DNA of 64,000 nt from NCBI GenBank assembly GCA_965531145.1, contig CBESOE010000010.1:1-64000 (forward strand). Reading direction: 5' to 3'. The translations under genes and the position numbers were made by a program. Under the pieces are notes generated by a model. That model did no database searches and was not told where the DNA came from. It saw only the letters and a program-made list of their open reading frames with translations. The DNA is from JAQAZP01 sp965531145 (GTDB lineage Bacteria; Acidobacteriota; JAQAZP01). Below are positions 42,082 through 51,534 of the stretch, one piece after another; positions within the stretch are counted from its first letter, which is position 1; every line of letters starts with the position of its first letter.

Positions 42082-45000
42082 CTATTCGTCCAGGAAGGCC
42101 TTGCGGCTCCGGTCACGGATTTCCCCGAAATCGGGTTTCAGCGGCGGCTGCTCACGATGCAGCCGGAGCACCTCCTCGATACCCCGGTCCAGTTGGGCAT
42201 CCACCCCCCGAGCCAGGTCCTGGGGCAGGTTTTCCACCTCGATGTCGGGGTCCACACCGTGATTCTCCAATTCCCAGCCGTCACGGGGGTCCCACCAGGC
42301 GGATTGCGGATTGGTCACCAACCCCCCGTCCACCAGCGAGCGGGCACCGTAGATACCCACCACGCCGCCCCAGGACCGCATCCCGATCACCGGGGCCAGC
42401 TCGTTGAGCTGCACCGCCTTGGGGAAGATGTCGCCGTCCGAACCGTTGAACTGGTTCATCAGCACCACGAACGGGCCATTGAGCACCCTGTCGGGGTAGG
42501 TGCCGATACCGCCGCCGCGGATCCGTGAATAGGAGAGCAACGGCCGGCGCAGCCGTTCCAGGATCATCTGGGATACGGCCCCGCCGCCGTTCCAGCGGGT
42601 GTCCACCACCATCCCCTCCAGGCCCAGCTGGGGGTAAAACCAGGTGTTGAACTCCACCAGACCGTCAGTCCACATGTCAGGCAGGTGGATGTAGCCAATC
42701 TTGCCGCCGGTTTTCTCCGTGACATACTCCCGGTTTTCCCTCACCCAGTGGGAATAGCGCAGGTCGCCCTCGCTGGCCATGGGGGTGACCAGCACCTCTC
42801 GCGACCCGTCCATATCGGGCGTGTCATTCACCGTGAGCAGGGTGGATCGGCCGGCCATGTTCTCCAGCCAGGCATGGATCGGACGACGGCCGTCAAAGGG
42901 TACGCGGTTCACCGCCAGGATGTAGTCACCCTCGGCGATGGCCACCCCCGGCTGGTCCAGGGGCGAGCGGACCCGGTCGGGGGCCGATCCGCGGTAAATC
43001 TTGGACACTTTGAAGGCTTCACCCTCACGGGTCAGGTCGGCGCCCAGCAGTCCGGTGGACACCCGGGTGGGCCTGATGCCCATGTCGCCGCCAAAGACGT
43101 AGGTGTGCGAGGTGTTCAACTCGCCGAACATCTGGCCGATCAGGTCGGAGAGGTCACCGCGGGTCGTCAGCCGGGGCAGCAGCGACGCATACTGGTCCCG
43201 GATCGCCTCCCAGTCCAGCCCGCTCATCTTCTCGTCCCAGTAAAAATCGCGCATCCGCCGCCAGGCCTCGTAGTACATCTGGGCCCACTCCTCCCGGGGG
43301 TCCATCTGGATCACCATTCCCGAGAGGTCAACCTTGGACTCGGCCAGTGCCGGGCCGGGAGGCGCTGCCGTGCCGGTGACGAAAAGCTCACCGGGGCCTT
43401 TGAGAATGGCTATCTTGCCACCCTTGGCGGCGATGGTGTAGACGGAAACCCCCTCCACGAACAGCTTCGATTCCTTCTTCTTCAGATCGAAGAAATGGAG
43501 GGACGCCGTGGGGCCGGCTTCCTGGAACAGGCCCGGCTGCTCAGCCATGCCCCGTTGCGGGACGCTGACGTAGAACAGGTGGCTGCCGGTGGCCTCCAGG
43601 CCGGTGTAGTTTCCACGGTCCACCGGAAGCTCCACCGTTCTGGCCATCAGGCCCGCAGTGTCGATCTCCACCGGGGCCGGCGTATCATCGTCCTTATCCT
43701 CGCCATCGTCCCCGGTTTCCTTGTCCGCCTTGTCATCACCGTCTTCGCCCGCCTCGTCACCGGCCTCATCCGACTCCTCCTCCGGGGGAAGGCCGGCCGT
43801 GTCCACCAGCGGGTTCTCCACATCTTCGCGGAGCAGCACCATGTAGAGTTTGTCGTTTTTCTGCTCCACGTTGTTCCAGTCGAACTGCCCGAGGAAAGGG
43901 TTCACCGCCCGCGAAGAGGTGTAGTAGAGGTAGCGGCCGTCGGGGTCCCAGGCCGGCGAACTGTCGTCGGACCAGTCTTCGGTCACCTGGTGGGTTTTCT
44001 TCTCCACCGTGTCATAGATGTAAATCGAGGTGTATTCCGAGGGAAGAGTCATGGAGTAGGCCAGCCAGCGGCCGTCCGGGCTCCAGACATATTCGCGGAT
44101 GGCGAAGTTGCTGCTGCGGGCCACCTCGGTGGGGTCACCCCCCTCGGCCGGCATGATGTAGAGCCCCAGATCGCTGGAGGAGAAGGCCACCAGTTTTCCG
44201 TCCGGCGACCAGGCCGGAGCATAGTGCCAGGCGCTCTTCCTGGCCACCGGTTTGATCACCTCCGGCTCGCCACGGCCCCAGGCGTCGATCACCCGGAACT
44301 CATCGTCCCCCGCTGCGTCGGAGGTGTAGAGAATCCGTTCGCCCGCAGGGTCGAAGGTGGCTTCCCGCTCCCGCGCCCCGGAGCCGCGGGTCACCGGCAG
44401 AGTGACGCCGTCCTCCACCGGAACGGAGAAGATCTCACCCCGGGCCACCACCGCCAGCCGGTCCCCTTCGGGGTTCAGCGAGAACCAGTCCATGGATCGG
44501 GCCGGATTGGGATAGCGAACCCGGGTCAGCACCCGGTCGCTGGGCAATGTGACGTCTACTTTCTTTGCCTTGCCCTGGGCCGGATCAAACAGGTGGATAT
44601 CGGCCGCGTGACAGAAAGCGATGCGGCCGTCCGGTCCCATGGCCGGCCAGCGAATGTCCCACTTGTCAAATCCGGTGTGCCGGCGGCGGTCAGCGCCATC
44701 ACCGGCCACCGACCAGATGTTCACCGTCCCGCCCTGGTCGCTGATGAAATAGACCCGGCCGCCGTGCCACATGGGGAAAGCGTCCATGCCCTCGAAATCG
44801 GTCAGCTTGCTGAAATCGCCTTTTTCCGGATCCCCGGCCCAGATGTCGGTGGCCGTTCCTCCGCGATACCGCTTCCAGTTCCTGGTGTCCCTGGTCCGGC
44901 GGTTGAAAGCCCAGGCCCCGCTGTCCCGGTCCACGTCGAGGCGGGCCGCCCAGCCCAGCGGCAGTTCCCCGGCATCACCGCCCTGCAGGTCCACGGTGAA

Positions 45001-45414
45001 CAGACGCCAGGTCCCCATGGCGTCGCTGCGCAGGCTGCGAAAAATCACCTGCTTGCCCCCGGGCATCCAGCCGATGACCTCATCCGGACCACCGTGCCAG
45101 GTGAGCCGCTGGGGTTCGCCGCCGGAGGCCGGAATGACATAGACGTCGAGGTTGCCGCCATAGGCGCCGGAAAAAGCGATCCGTTCACCGTCGGGAGAGA
45201 AGTGTGGAAAGTACTCGTTGCCGTCGTGGGTGGTCAGCCGGGCGGCGGTTCCGCCGGCGGCCGGCACCGTCCAGACGTCGCGCTCGGCACAGAAGACGAT
45301 GCTGCTGCCGTGGATGTCCGGCTGCTGGTAGTAGGCGTCACCGGCCAAAGCCCACGGGGCCATGGCCAGGACCAGGATCAACACAGTGCCGGAAACCAAA
45401 CGTGGTCTGCTCAT
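42082..45414 (-). CDS. Tricorn-like protease (secreted S41-type peptidase)
   Basis: A 1110-residue exported protein: signal peptide (VSGTVLILVLAMAPWALA), a long beta-propeller region (YFPHFSPDGERIAFSG, PAWSPDGKLVAFSS, SPAWDPDGRYLYYTSS), a very acidic Asp/Glu-rich insert around residues 540-580, a tricorn C1 helical part, a PDZ domain (VAIAEGDYILAVNRVPF) and the S41 catalytic domain. Catalytic motifs are NTSHTYVFGG (Ser-His, near residue 768) and NQFNGSDGDIFP with the nucleophilic Ser near 991. Tricorn degrades oligopeptides; secreted relatives likely work in the periplasm. ATG at 45414 has GGAGGAG upstream; 63 open bases before it lack a ribosome site. Confidence 0.93.
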   Translation of the reverse strand: MSRPRLVSGTVLILVLAMAPWALAGDAYYQQPDIHGSSIVFCAERDVWTVPAAGGTAARLTTHDGNEYFPHFSPDGERIAFSGAYGGNLDVYVIPASGGEPQRLTWHGGPDEVIGWMPGGKQVIFRSLRSDAMGTWRLFTVDLQGGDAGELPLGWAARLDVDRDSGAWAFNRRTRDTRNWKRYRGGTATDIWAGDPEKGDFSKLTDFEGMDAFPMWHGGRVYFISDQGGTVNIWSVAGDGADRRRHTGFDKWDIRWPAMGPDGRIAFCHAADIHLFDPAQGKAKKVDVTLPSDRVLTRVRYPNPARSMDWFSLNPEGDRLAVVARGEIFSVPVEDGVTLPVTRGSGAREREATFDPAGERILYTSDAAGDDEFRVIDAWGRGEPEVIKPVARKSAWHYAPAWSPDGKLVAFSSSDLGLYIMPAEGGDPTEVARSSNFAIREYVWSPDGRWLAYSMTLPSEYTSIYIYDTVEKKTHQVTEDWSDDSSPAWDPDGRYLYYTSSRAVNPFLGQFDWNNVEQKNDKLYMVLLREDVENPLVDTAGLPPEEESDEAGDEAGEDGDDKADKETGDDGEDKDDDTPAPVEIDTAGLMARTVELPVDRGNYTGLEATGSHLFYVSVPQRGMAEQPGLFQEAGPTASLHFFDLKKKESKLFVEGVSVYTIAAKGGKIAILKGPGELFVTGTAAPPGPALAESKVDLSGMVIQMDPREEWAQMYYEAWRRMRDFYWDEKMSGLDWEAIRDQYASLLPRLTTRGDLSDLIGQMFGELNTSHTYVFGGDMGIRPTRVSTGLLGADLTREGEAFKVSKIYRGSAPDRVRSPLDQPGVAIAEGDYILAVNRVPFDGRRPIHAWLENMAGRSTLLTVNDTPDMDGSREVLVTPMASEGDLRYSHWVRENREYVTEKTGGKIGYIHLPDMWTDGLVEFNTWFYPQLGLEGMVVDTRWNGGGAVSQMILERLRRPLLSYSRIRGGGIGTYPDRVLNGPFVVLMNQFNGSDGDIFPKAVQLNELAPVIGMRSWGGVVGIYGARSLVDGGLVTNPQSAWWDPRDGWELENHGVDPDIEVENLPQDLARGVDAQLDRGIEEVLRLHREQPPLKPDFGEIRDRSRKAFLDE

Positions 45415-45540
45415 CAACTCCTCCACTGGGTAAGCCAGGAAACATGAATCACCATCCCCCAAACAGGACGCGGGCATCGCTCTCCAATGCTAAACGTGAA
45501 AAAGCACAGATGGTTCGGTCCGGGGAAAGTGCGGAGCGGA

Positions 45541-46383
45541 TCAGGAATCGGTGCAGAGGCGATGGATGGGATCGATGGCTTCAGCAGCCCCCAGGGGCAG
45601 GGAAACATGGCGGTCGTGGGGTACCCCGGGTTCGCGGGGGTTGATACGGACCAGGACCGCTGACGGGGCCCCCGCCACTTCCTCCGACAGGTAGCGCACC
45701 GTGGGCACCGCCGTTCCGGCACCCATCTCGACGATGGCGATGGGATGGCCGGCGCTGCGCACATCGCCGAGCCAGCTGCGCAGACTGTGGCCCTGCTGCT
45801 GGGCCCGCTCGACGTTCCAGTGCCAGTCACCGAACATCAGGATGTTGGGGCGGGCCATACCGCCGCAGTCAGGACAGGTGGGCAGCGGGCCGCGGGCCTG
45901 AAAGGCCTCCTCGTCCACCTCCACCTCGGTGCCGGCGGCGTCCCAGATGGCTCCGCTGCAGGGCGTGCAGCACTGGAGATGGTGGATCGACCCGTGGCAC
46001 TCCTCCACAAGTGCGGGGTCGAATCCCGCCCTCTGGAACTGGCCGTCCACGTTGGAAGTGAATACAAAGTAGCCGCCGGGCTTGCCCTGCCCCAGCTGGA
46101 GCAGTTGCCGGAAGCCCTGGTGGGGGATGGTGTGCCGGTAGAGATTCAAGCGGTGGCCGTAAAAGGCCCAGGCCAGGGCGGGGTCGCGCTGGAACCACCC
46201 GGGATTGGCCATGTCCATGAAGGAGATCCCCAGCCTGGCAATGGGGGGATAGGCCTTCCAGAACCCTTCGTTGCCACGAAAATCGGGCAGGCCGGAATCG
46301 ACGCCCATGCCGGCGCCGGCCGTGATCAGCAGCGCTCCGGCATCCCGTACCGCCTCAGCGGCCCGCCAGATCGATTCATCCAT
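45541..46383 (-). CDS. Sir2-family NAD-dependent protein deacylase
   Basis: A 280-residue sirtuin. NAD-binding GAGMGVDSGLPDFRG, TSNVDGQFQRAG, the catalytic His in ECHGSIHHLQC, a zinc site of CTPC and CPDC, and RPNILMFGDWHWN are present. The substitution of the usual TQNID by TSNVD marks the less studied bacterial branch. It should remove acyl groups from lysines using NAD. AGGGA lies six bases before the ATG. It stands alone between the tricorn-like protease and the PilZ protein on the same strand. Confidence 0.92.
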   Translation of the reverse strand: MDESIWRAAEAVRDAGALLITAGAGMGVDSGLPDFRGNEGFWKAYPPIARLGISFMDMANPGWFQRDPALAWAFYGHRLNLYRHTIPHQGFRQLLQLGQGKPGGYFVFTSNVDGQFQRAGFDPALVEECHGSIHHLQCCTPCSGAIWDAAGTEVEVDEEAFQARGPLPTCPDCGGMARPNILMFGDWHWNVERAQQQGHSLRSWLGDVRSAGHPIAIVEMGAGTAVPTVRYLSEEVAGAPSAVLVRINPREPGVPHDRHVSLPLGAAEAIDPIHRLCTDS

Positions 46384-46394
46384 GGCGCGTCCCT

Positions 46395-46790
46395 TCAGGC
46401 CGACGGCCCCACGCCGTTCACGTGCGCGGCCAACCGCTTCTTCCCTGCCGGGTCGAGACGGGAGAAGAAGACTCCGACTTCGAAGCGGTCACTCCCCGGT
46501 GCATCCACATCGGGCGCGGCCCAGACCACCGTACCCTCGCCCTTGACCGAAACCGGTCCGCCCCCGTCACCCGGGTCGCCGTTGTCCCCGGGGAACATGA
46601 TCTCCAGCTCGAACCGGGTCATCGGCTCCATGGGACGATCGGACTTGAAATAGAGCCCGGAAATACTGAGGTTCACCGTTTCAAACGACGAAAGCTGCAG
46701 TTCCCCGTCCGCTCCCCCGAGGGCCGCCTGGAACCGCAGCTTTGATGGAACCCGCTTCGCCCCTCGTCGGTCCTCATCGCGAATCGACAT
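46395..46790 (-). CDS. PilZ-domain protein
   Basis: About 131 residues with a PilZ-like domain: DRRGAKRVPSKLRF (the RxxxR arm), a beta barrel with ETVNLSISGLYFKSDRPMEPMTRFELEI matching the D/N-x-S-x2-G part, and VVWAAPDVDAPGSDRFEVGVFFSRLD. It probably binds cyclic di-GMP, although the second motif (usually D/N-x-S-x-x-G) has N-L-S-I-S-G. ATG 46790 is chosen since the region further upstream is not protein-like; a GGAGG lies 11 bases before it. It ends 11 bases upstream of the sirtuin start, so they may share a transcript. Confidence 0.75.
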   Translation of the reverse strand: MSIRDEDRRGAKRVPSKLRFQAALGGADGELQLSSFETVNLSISGLYFKSDRPMEPMTRFELEIMFPGDNGDPGDGGGPVSVKGEGTVVWAAPDVDAPGSDRFEVGVFFSRLDPAGKKRLAAHVNGVGPSA

Positions 46791-47001
46791 CAGCCTGGAT
46801 ACCTCCCAACCGGGACATGGCCGGGCCGCAGGCGCACCGGCAGTGCCCGTTCTGTTCTTGATCACTACCGTTTCCGAGGAAAACGCGTGGTGCGGCGGAG
46901 TAGCCGCCGCGTCGCTTGAGGGAAGTCTACAGCGATGCCTGGAGAAGGTCAATTCCGCTGGAAAGGAGAAAAGGGCGGGAAGGCGACGATTCACCGTTGG
47001 C

Positions 47002-48420
47002 TCACTTGCCGGTGAGGAACCGCTTCAGCTTGTAGGTATAAAGCACCAGGGGGAAAACCATGTCGTAGAGCGACTTGGTGAGCGTGCCGGGTATGGGGAC
47101 CCGGGAGAGGAAGCGCACCACAAAGGCCCAGCGGGGAAAGGAGACCTCCCAGGGGAAGACGTTGTGGTAATAGGCCACTTTCCGTGCAGTGATCGACGGC
47201 TGGTCGAGCATGGAGACATTCTGGAAAAAGGAGTGGACCTGGCGGTCGGAGATCCAACCCTTTTCCTTGCACTCACGATAGAGGGCGGTGCCCTGGTAGG
47301 GGCGGAACACCGAAACAAAGGGCGTCTCCGGCTGGACCTCGCGGTTCAGGGCGATGGTCTGGCGGATGTTGTCCTCGGTCTCGCCGGGCAGGCCCACCAT
47401 GTTGAAGGTCCAGAGGCTGATGTCAGCCTCGTGCACCAGCCCGCAGACCTGGCGGATGCCGTCGTTGGAAATCTTCTTGCCCACTACCTTGCTCCGCAGT
47501 TCTTCGTCGCCGCTCTCGATCCCCAGGCGGAACTGGAAGCAGTTGGCCTCTTTCATCCAGCGGATCAGGTTCTCGTCCAGTTGGTCGACTCGGGTGGAGC
47601 AGGCAAAGGGCCGGTCCACCCGCCGGGCGTATTCCTCACAGAATGACCTGACCCACTTCCGGTTGTGGGTGAAGGTCTCATCCTCGAAAACCACCTGGCG
47701 CACGCCCTTGTACCGTTCCAGGACCTCCACCACCTCGTCCACCACGTGCCCCGGGCTCCGCTGGCGCAGGTAGCGTCCGCACCCCTGGTAGATCTTGCGC
47801 AGGGCATGGTTGGCACAGTACGGGCAGAGGAAGGGGCACCCCCGGCCAGTGGAGAATGAGGCTTTGCCGGTGCGTGAGACGATCTGCCGGTAGTCGAACA
47901 GCTCGCGGTCCGGGAATCCGAGCCAGTCCAGGTCCTCCACCAGCGGGCCAAGTTCATTCTCCACCACTTCCCCATCCCGGCGGAACCAGAAGTTGAGGAT
48001 GTCCCACGGCTCTTCCCCGCCCTCCAGCGAGTTGGCCAGGGCGGGCAGGGCCAGGTCGCCCTCCCCGCGGCAGATGCCCAGCAACCCGGGCAGGGCCACC
48101 GCCTCCTCCGGAGCCATGGTGGCGTGGAGGCCGCCCAGCACCACCAGCGGCCGGGGCTCTGGCAACCGGTTGATCCGCTGCACCACCCTGGCCGCCAGCG
48201 GAAACTGATCACTGGTGGCGGAGATGGCCACCAGGTTGGGGCGGAAGAGCTTCAGCGCCCGCTTGATCACACCCGGCTGGTAGCTGTTGAGGTTGAGCAG
48301 GGCGGTCTGGTGGCCGTCGCGAACCAGCATCGACGAGAGGTAGCCGATGCCGTAGTGGTAGGCGCGAGCGGCCACCACGGTGCGGGCCGGGGGGAAGGGA
48401 TAGATGAAGAGAATTTTCAC
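47002..48420 (-). CDS. B12-binding-domain radical SAM protein
   Basis: A 472-residue enzyme: a cobalamin-binding-type domain (MKILFIYPFPPARTVVAARAYHYGIGYLSSMLVRDGHQTALLNLN, LVVLGGLHATMAPEE), then a radical SAM core with STGRGCPFLCPYCANHAL (C-x3-C-x2-C) and LGIESGDEELR, and a C-terminal extension with hydrophobic stretches (FPRWAFVVRFLSRV). Such enzymes methylate or rearrange unactivated carbons in lipids and glycans; HpnJ, which contracts the sugar ring of a hopanoid, is one example. Last gene of the eight-gene glycan operon, overlapping the deacetylase gene by four bases. Confidence 0.9.
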   Translation of the reverse strand: MKILFIYPFPPARTVVAARAYHYGIGYLSSMLVRDGHQTALLNLNSYQPGVIKRALKLFRPNLVAISATSDQFPLAARVVQRINRLPEPRPLVVLGGLHATMAPEEAVALPGLLGICRGEGDLALPALANSLEGGEEPWDILNFWFRRDGEVVENELGPLVEDLDWLGFPDRELFDYRQIVSRTGKASFSTGRGCPFLCPYCANHALRKIYQGCGRYLRQRSPGHVVDEVVEVLERYKGVRQVVFEDETFTHNRKWVRSFCEEYARRVDRPFACSTRVDQLDENLIRWMKEANCFQFRLGIESGDEELRSKVVGKKISNDGIRQVCGLVHEADISLWTFNMVGLPGETEDNIRQTIALNREVQPETPFVSVFRPYQGTALYRECKEKGWISDRQVHSFFQNVSMLDQPSITARKVAYYHNVFPWEVSFPRWAFVVRFLSRVPIPGTLTKSLYDMVFPLVLYTYKLKRFLTGK

Positions 48421-49319
48421 TGGCCGGCCCCCCCGCTGTCCCTGACACCGTCCAGGTCACGGTAGGTCACGATGTCCACACCCAACGATTCCACGAACCG
48501 CCGGGCCTCTCCGGAGCAGAGCAGATCCAGTTCCGTGGCCCAATGGAAATCCCAGGGGCTGCGGTACCCGGCTTCTTGCAGACTGGCGCGCAGCGTGGTC
48601 GCCGAGCCCTCGCCGGGATGGCACATCAGTTCGGCGGTTTCAGCCGGACCGTCGGTGAACGCCTTGACCAGCCGGCGGAAGGCATCGAGGGTCAGCCGGC
48701 CGCTGCAGCCGGTGCCCAGCAGCGCGTCGGGCCGGGTGAAGAAATCTCCGTAGGCCCCGGCACTGTGTCGCGCTCCCAGGCGGAGGAGCCGGCCCTTCCA
48801 GCCGGCGCAGATACCGTCTCCGGGACCGTTCAGCCGGGGCAGGCGCAGCGCCGGGATACCGTATTCCCGCCCCAGTCCGGCGAACACCGGAGCCAGGGGG
48901 GGGAAAAGATGCAGGTGCTGGTGCCCGTCCAGGTGGCCGGGCCGGATGCCGGCGCCGAGGATCCGCTCCAGCTGGGCCCGCAGCTCCGCGGTCACCCGCT
49001 GCAGGTTGATCCGCCGCAGTGTGTAGTCGCGGATGAACTGCCGGTAGTCAACGGGCAGCAGGTTCTGCTGCCCCCGACCCATACCGCCGTCGTCCCAGGT
49101 GGTGAGGGCCCGGCCTTCCACCAGGGCGAGATGGGCTCCGATCCCGATGTCGGTATTGGAGTGGCAGAACTCGACGCCACCGGCAAAAGCAGGGCCGTTG
49201 GCCAGCAGGGAAAGGCTGCTGACGATCCCCTCGCCGGCGGCCCGGGCCAGCCCGCGGTCGATACCGGGCAACAGTCCCAGGTCATCGCCGTTGATCACCA
49301 GTCGCTTGGCCGCCATCAT
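48417..49319 (-). CDS. ChbG/HpnK (YdjC)-family carbohydrate deacetylase
   Basis: A 300-residue protein with the YdjC-family metal motif INGDDLGL at the start, HLALVEGRAL and GHLDGHQHLHLFPPLAP in the middle, and MCHPGEG near the end, supplying the Asp and His metal ligands. Members remove acetyl groups from N-acetylated sugars, such as ChbG on chitobiose and HpnK on N-acetylglucosaminyl hopanoid. Here it lies between a GT2 gene and a B12-type radical SAM gene with ATGA overlaps on both sides, an order reminiscent of HpnI, HpnK and HpnJ. Confidence 0.9.
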   Translation of the reverse strand: MMAAKRLVINGDDLGLLPGIDRGLARAAGEGIVSSLSLLANGPAFAGGVEFCHSNTDIGIGAHLALVEGRALTTWDDGGMGRGQQNLLPVDYRQFIRDYTLRRINLQRVTAELRAQLERILGAGIRPGHLDGHQHLHLFPPLAPVFAGLGREYGIPALRLPRLNGPGDGICAGWKGRLLRLGARHSAGAYGDFFTRPDALLGTGCSGRLTLDAFRRLVKAFTDGPAETAELMCHPGEGSATTLRASLQEAGYRSPWDFHWATELDLLCSGEARRFVESLGVDIVTYRDLDGVRDSGGAGQ

Positions 49320-50098
49320 CCTTCCCTCACTCGGTCCTGCCCGGCCTTCCTCCGCTTGCGGCTGGTCATCAGGTAGGCAGTCAGTTCCACGAGAATCTTG
49401 ACGATCACCCCCGGGGAGGCCAGGGTGGACACACCGGCGGTACGCGGGTAGTAGCGCACCCCCACCTCCTCGATGCGATAACCGGCCTTCCGCGCTTCGA
49501 TCAACACCTCGGCATCGATGAAGGAGCCGTTGGAGTGGAGTTCTACACGATCCAGCACCTCCCGCCGGAAGAGCTTGAACGAGAAATTGATGTCGCGGAA
49601 ACGGAACCCGAAGAGAAAGTTGATCAGCCAGTTGTAGGTCCGGGAGTAGACCTTGCGCCGCAGTGTCTCGTCACGGTTCAAGCGGTAGCCGGTGACCACA
49701 TCAACCCCGCCGGCGCCGGCCAGCGGAAAGGCCGCGGTCATGTCGGCAAAATCGATGGGGTTGTCCGCGTCGGTGTAGAACACCAGTTCCATCCGGCTGT
49801 TGTCGAACCCGGCCTTGAGCGCCCCGCCCAGCTTGAGGTTGCGCGGCAGGTGGATCACCCGGACATGCGGGTCGGCGGCGGCCAGCCGGTCGGCGATCTC
49901 GGCCGTCCGGTCGGTGGAGGCGTCGTTGACCACGATCACCTCGTGCTCCACACCGGCCTCATCGAGGGCGGCCCGAGCGCCCCGCACCGAGCGCTCGATG
50001 TTCCCCTCCTCGTTGTAGGTGGGGAAAAAGACCGAAACCGATTTGGCGGCTCCGTTGCCGGCCGCCAGGGCCTGCGCTGTTTCCGATAACTGGATCAT
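49316..50098 (-). CDS. GT2 glycosyltransferase (polyprenyl-phosphate sugar synthase-like)
   Basis: A 260-residue GT2: VSVFFPTYNEEGNIERSV, HEVIVVNDASTDRTAEIAD, FYTDADNPIDFADM with the D-x-D metal site and FRFRDINFSFKLFRREVL. The dolichol-phosphate mannosyltransferase-like pattern suggests it loads a sugar onto polyprenyl phosphate, giving the donor for the GT-C enzymes in this operon. A C-terminal hydrophobic stretch (SPGVIVKILVELTAYLM) may bind the membrane. It shares a base with the stop of the preceding radical SAM gene and overlaps the next gene by four. Confidence 0.92.
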   Translation of the reverse strand: MIQLSETAQALAAGNGAAKSVSVFFPTYNEEGNIERSVRGARAALDEAGVEHEVIVVNDASTDRTAEIADRLAAADPHVRVIHLPRNLKLGGALKAGFDNSRMELVFYTDADNPIDFADMTAAFPLAGAGGVDVVTGYRLNRDETLRRKVYSRTYNWLINFLFGFRFRDINFSFKLFRREVLDRVELHSNGSFIDAEVLIEARKAGYRIEEVGVRYYPRTAGVSTLASPGVIVKILVELTAYLMTSRKRRKAGQDRVREG

Positions 50099-51534
50099 CA
50101 GACCCGCCGTAATTTGAGCAGCGTCCGCCGCAGCCCGGTGGGCGTCAACAGCTGGCCGGCCAGTCGGGCGGCACGCCGCGGCTTGAGGTAGAAGCGGTAA
50201 TACGCCCGCTTTTTCAGGCGTTCGATCTGCTCTCCGGTGAGGCCCTGCTCCCCGTCGGCATAGACCGAGACGTGGAAACAGTCGAAATCCTCGAAGGGCT
50301 TGTCGATGTGCTCGCGGGTCTGGTCGTAGAGCGTGGTGTGGGGAAAGGGGGTGGTGATGTCGAACACCGCATCGTCAAAGGGCAGCCGCTCGGCAAACCT
50401 GACGGTGGCTTCGATCTCCTCCGCCGTTTCCGTGTAAGCACCCATCATGAAATAGCCCTGGACCTTGAGCCCCACCGACTTGGCCAGGTGCACCGCCCGC
50501 TCCACCGACTCCACGGTCTCACGCTTGTCGTAGATTTCCTCCAGCACCCGGGGGACCGCCGACTCCACCCCGATGTTCACCTTGCGCAGCCCCGCCTCCT
50601 TCATCAGCAGCAGCTGCTCCCGCTCGGCCAGGTCGGCCCTGATGTTGCAGCACCAGTGGAGGCCCAGCCGCCGCTCGATCAGCTGGTTGCAGATGCTGGC
50701 CACCCACTTGCGATCGAGGATGAACAACGAATCCTCGAACATGAAGGCCTCGATCCGAAAGCGGTCACGGATCTCCTCGATCTCGTCCACCACCGGACCG
50801 GGGCTCCGCTTGCGAATCCGCTTGCCGAAGATGCCGGAGATGGTGGGCTGGCAGAAGGTGCAGGTGTACGGGCAGCCCCGGGAGGCGATCACCGACGTGC
50901 CGCGCAGCCCCGGTTTCCAGGAGTCCATGGAGTACCAGCTGCGGAAGTAATTCTCCATCTCGAAGAGGTGCCGCGCCGGGGGAGGCACGCTGTCCAGGTC
51001 GAGGGTGAAGGGGCGCCGGGGCGTGGTCACCACCTCGCCACCACTGCCGCGGAAAACAATCCCCTGAATCGATTCATCCGGCCCGCCGGCTTCGAGCAAC
51101 TGGGGCAGTGTTTCCTCCCCCTCGCCGAGGCACACCGTGTCCACATTGCTGTCTTCCAGCACGCTCTCCGGCAGCACCGTGGGGTGCGGGCCGCCAAAGA
51201 TCACCTGGCAGCCGGGGTTGGTCTGTTTGGCGAGGGCGGCGGCCCGTCTGGCCTCGCGCAGGTGCGGAGTGACCAGCGAGAGCCCCACCACGTCGTAGCG
51301 GTGGGCCCGCAGACGCTGTTCCAGCATCCCGAAAGGGTCGCGGGCAAAGGAGAGGTCGATGATCTCCACCTCGGCATCGGTGTGGGCCTCCAGCCAGCCG
51401 GCGAGATAGCCGATGCCCAGCGGCGGCTGTCCACTGGGGTATTTGACCTCGGGGAAGATGAGCGCAACCCGGGGGCGGCTGGCGGACCGCTCCGCGAGGA
51501 TTCCCGGCCCCTGCTGTCCCGTTCCCGAACTCAC
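50098..51534 (-). CDS. B12-binding-domain radical SAM protein
   Basis: A 478-residue enzyme of the same architecture as the last gene of this operon: RVALIFPEVKYPSGQPPLGIGYLAGWL, VIFGGPHPTVLPESVL, then the radical SAM motif IASRGCPYTCTFCQPTISG (C-x3-C-x2-C) and VNIGVESAVPRVLEEIYDKR. The C-terminal part (YYRFYLKPRRAARLAG) is basic. It likely modifies the lipid or glycan made by the neighbouring glycosyltransferases. Its start overlaps the upstream GT-C gene by four bases. Confidence 0.9.
   Translation of the reverse strand: MSSGTGQQGPGILAERSASRPRVALIFPEVKYPSGQPPLGIGYLAGWLEAHTDAEVEIIDLSFARDPFGMLEQRLRAHRYDVVGLSLVTPHLREARRAAALAKQTNPGCQVIFGGPHPTVLPESVLEDSNVDTVCLGEGEETLPQLLEAGGPDESIQGIVFRGSGGEVVTTPRRPFTLDLDSVPPPARHLFEMENYFRSWYSMDSWKPGLRGTSVIASRGCPYTCTFCQPTISGIFGKRIRKRSPGPVVDEIEEIRDRFRIEAFMFEDSLFILDRKWVASICNQLIERRLGLHWCCNIRADLAEREQLLLMKEAGLRKVNIGVESAVPRVLEEIYDKRETVESVERAVHLAKSVGLKVQGYFMMGAYTETAEEIEATVRFAERLPFDDAVFDITTPFPHTTLYDQTREHIDKPFEDFDCFHVSVYADGEQGLTGEQIERLKKRAYYRFYLKPRRAARLAGQLLTPTGLRRTLLKLRRV

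Noticed and set aside
42685..45447. Open frame of about 920 codons on the plus strand opposite the tricorn-like protease
   Set aside because: Pure antisense shadow: low-complexity Gly/Val/His-rich translation and no ribosome site, while the minus-strand frame has complete protease motifs.
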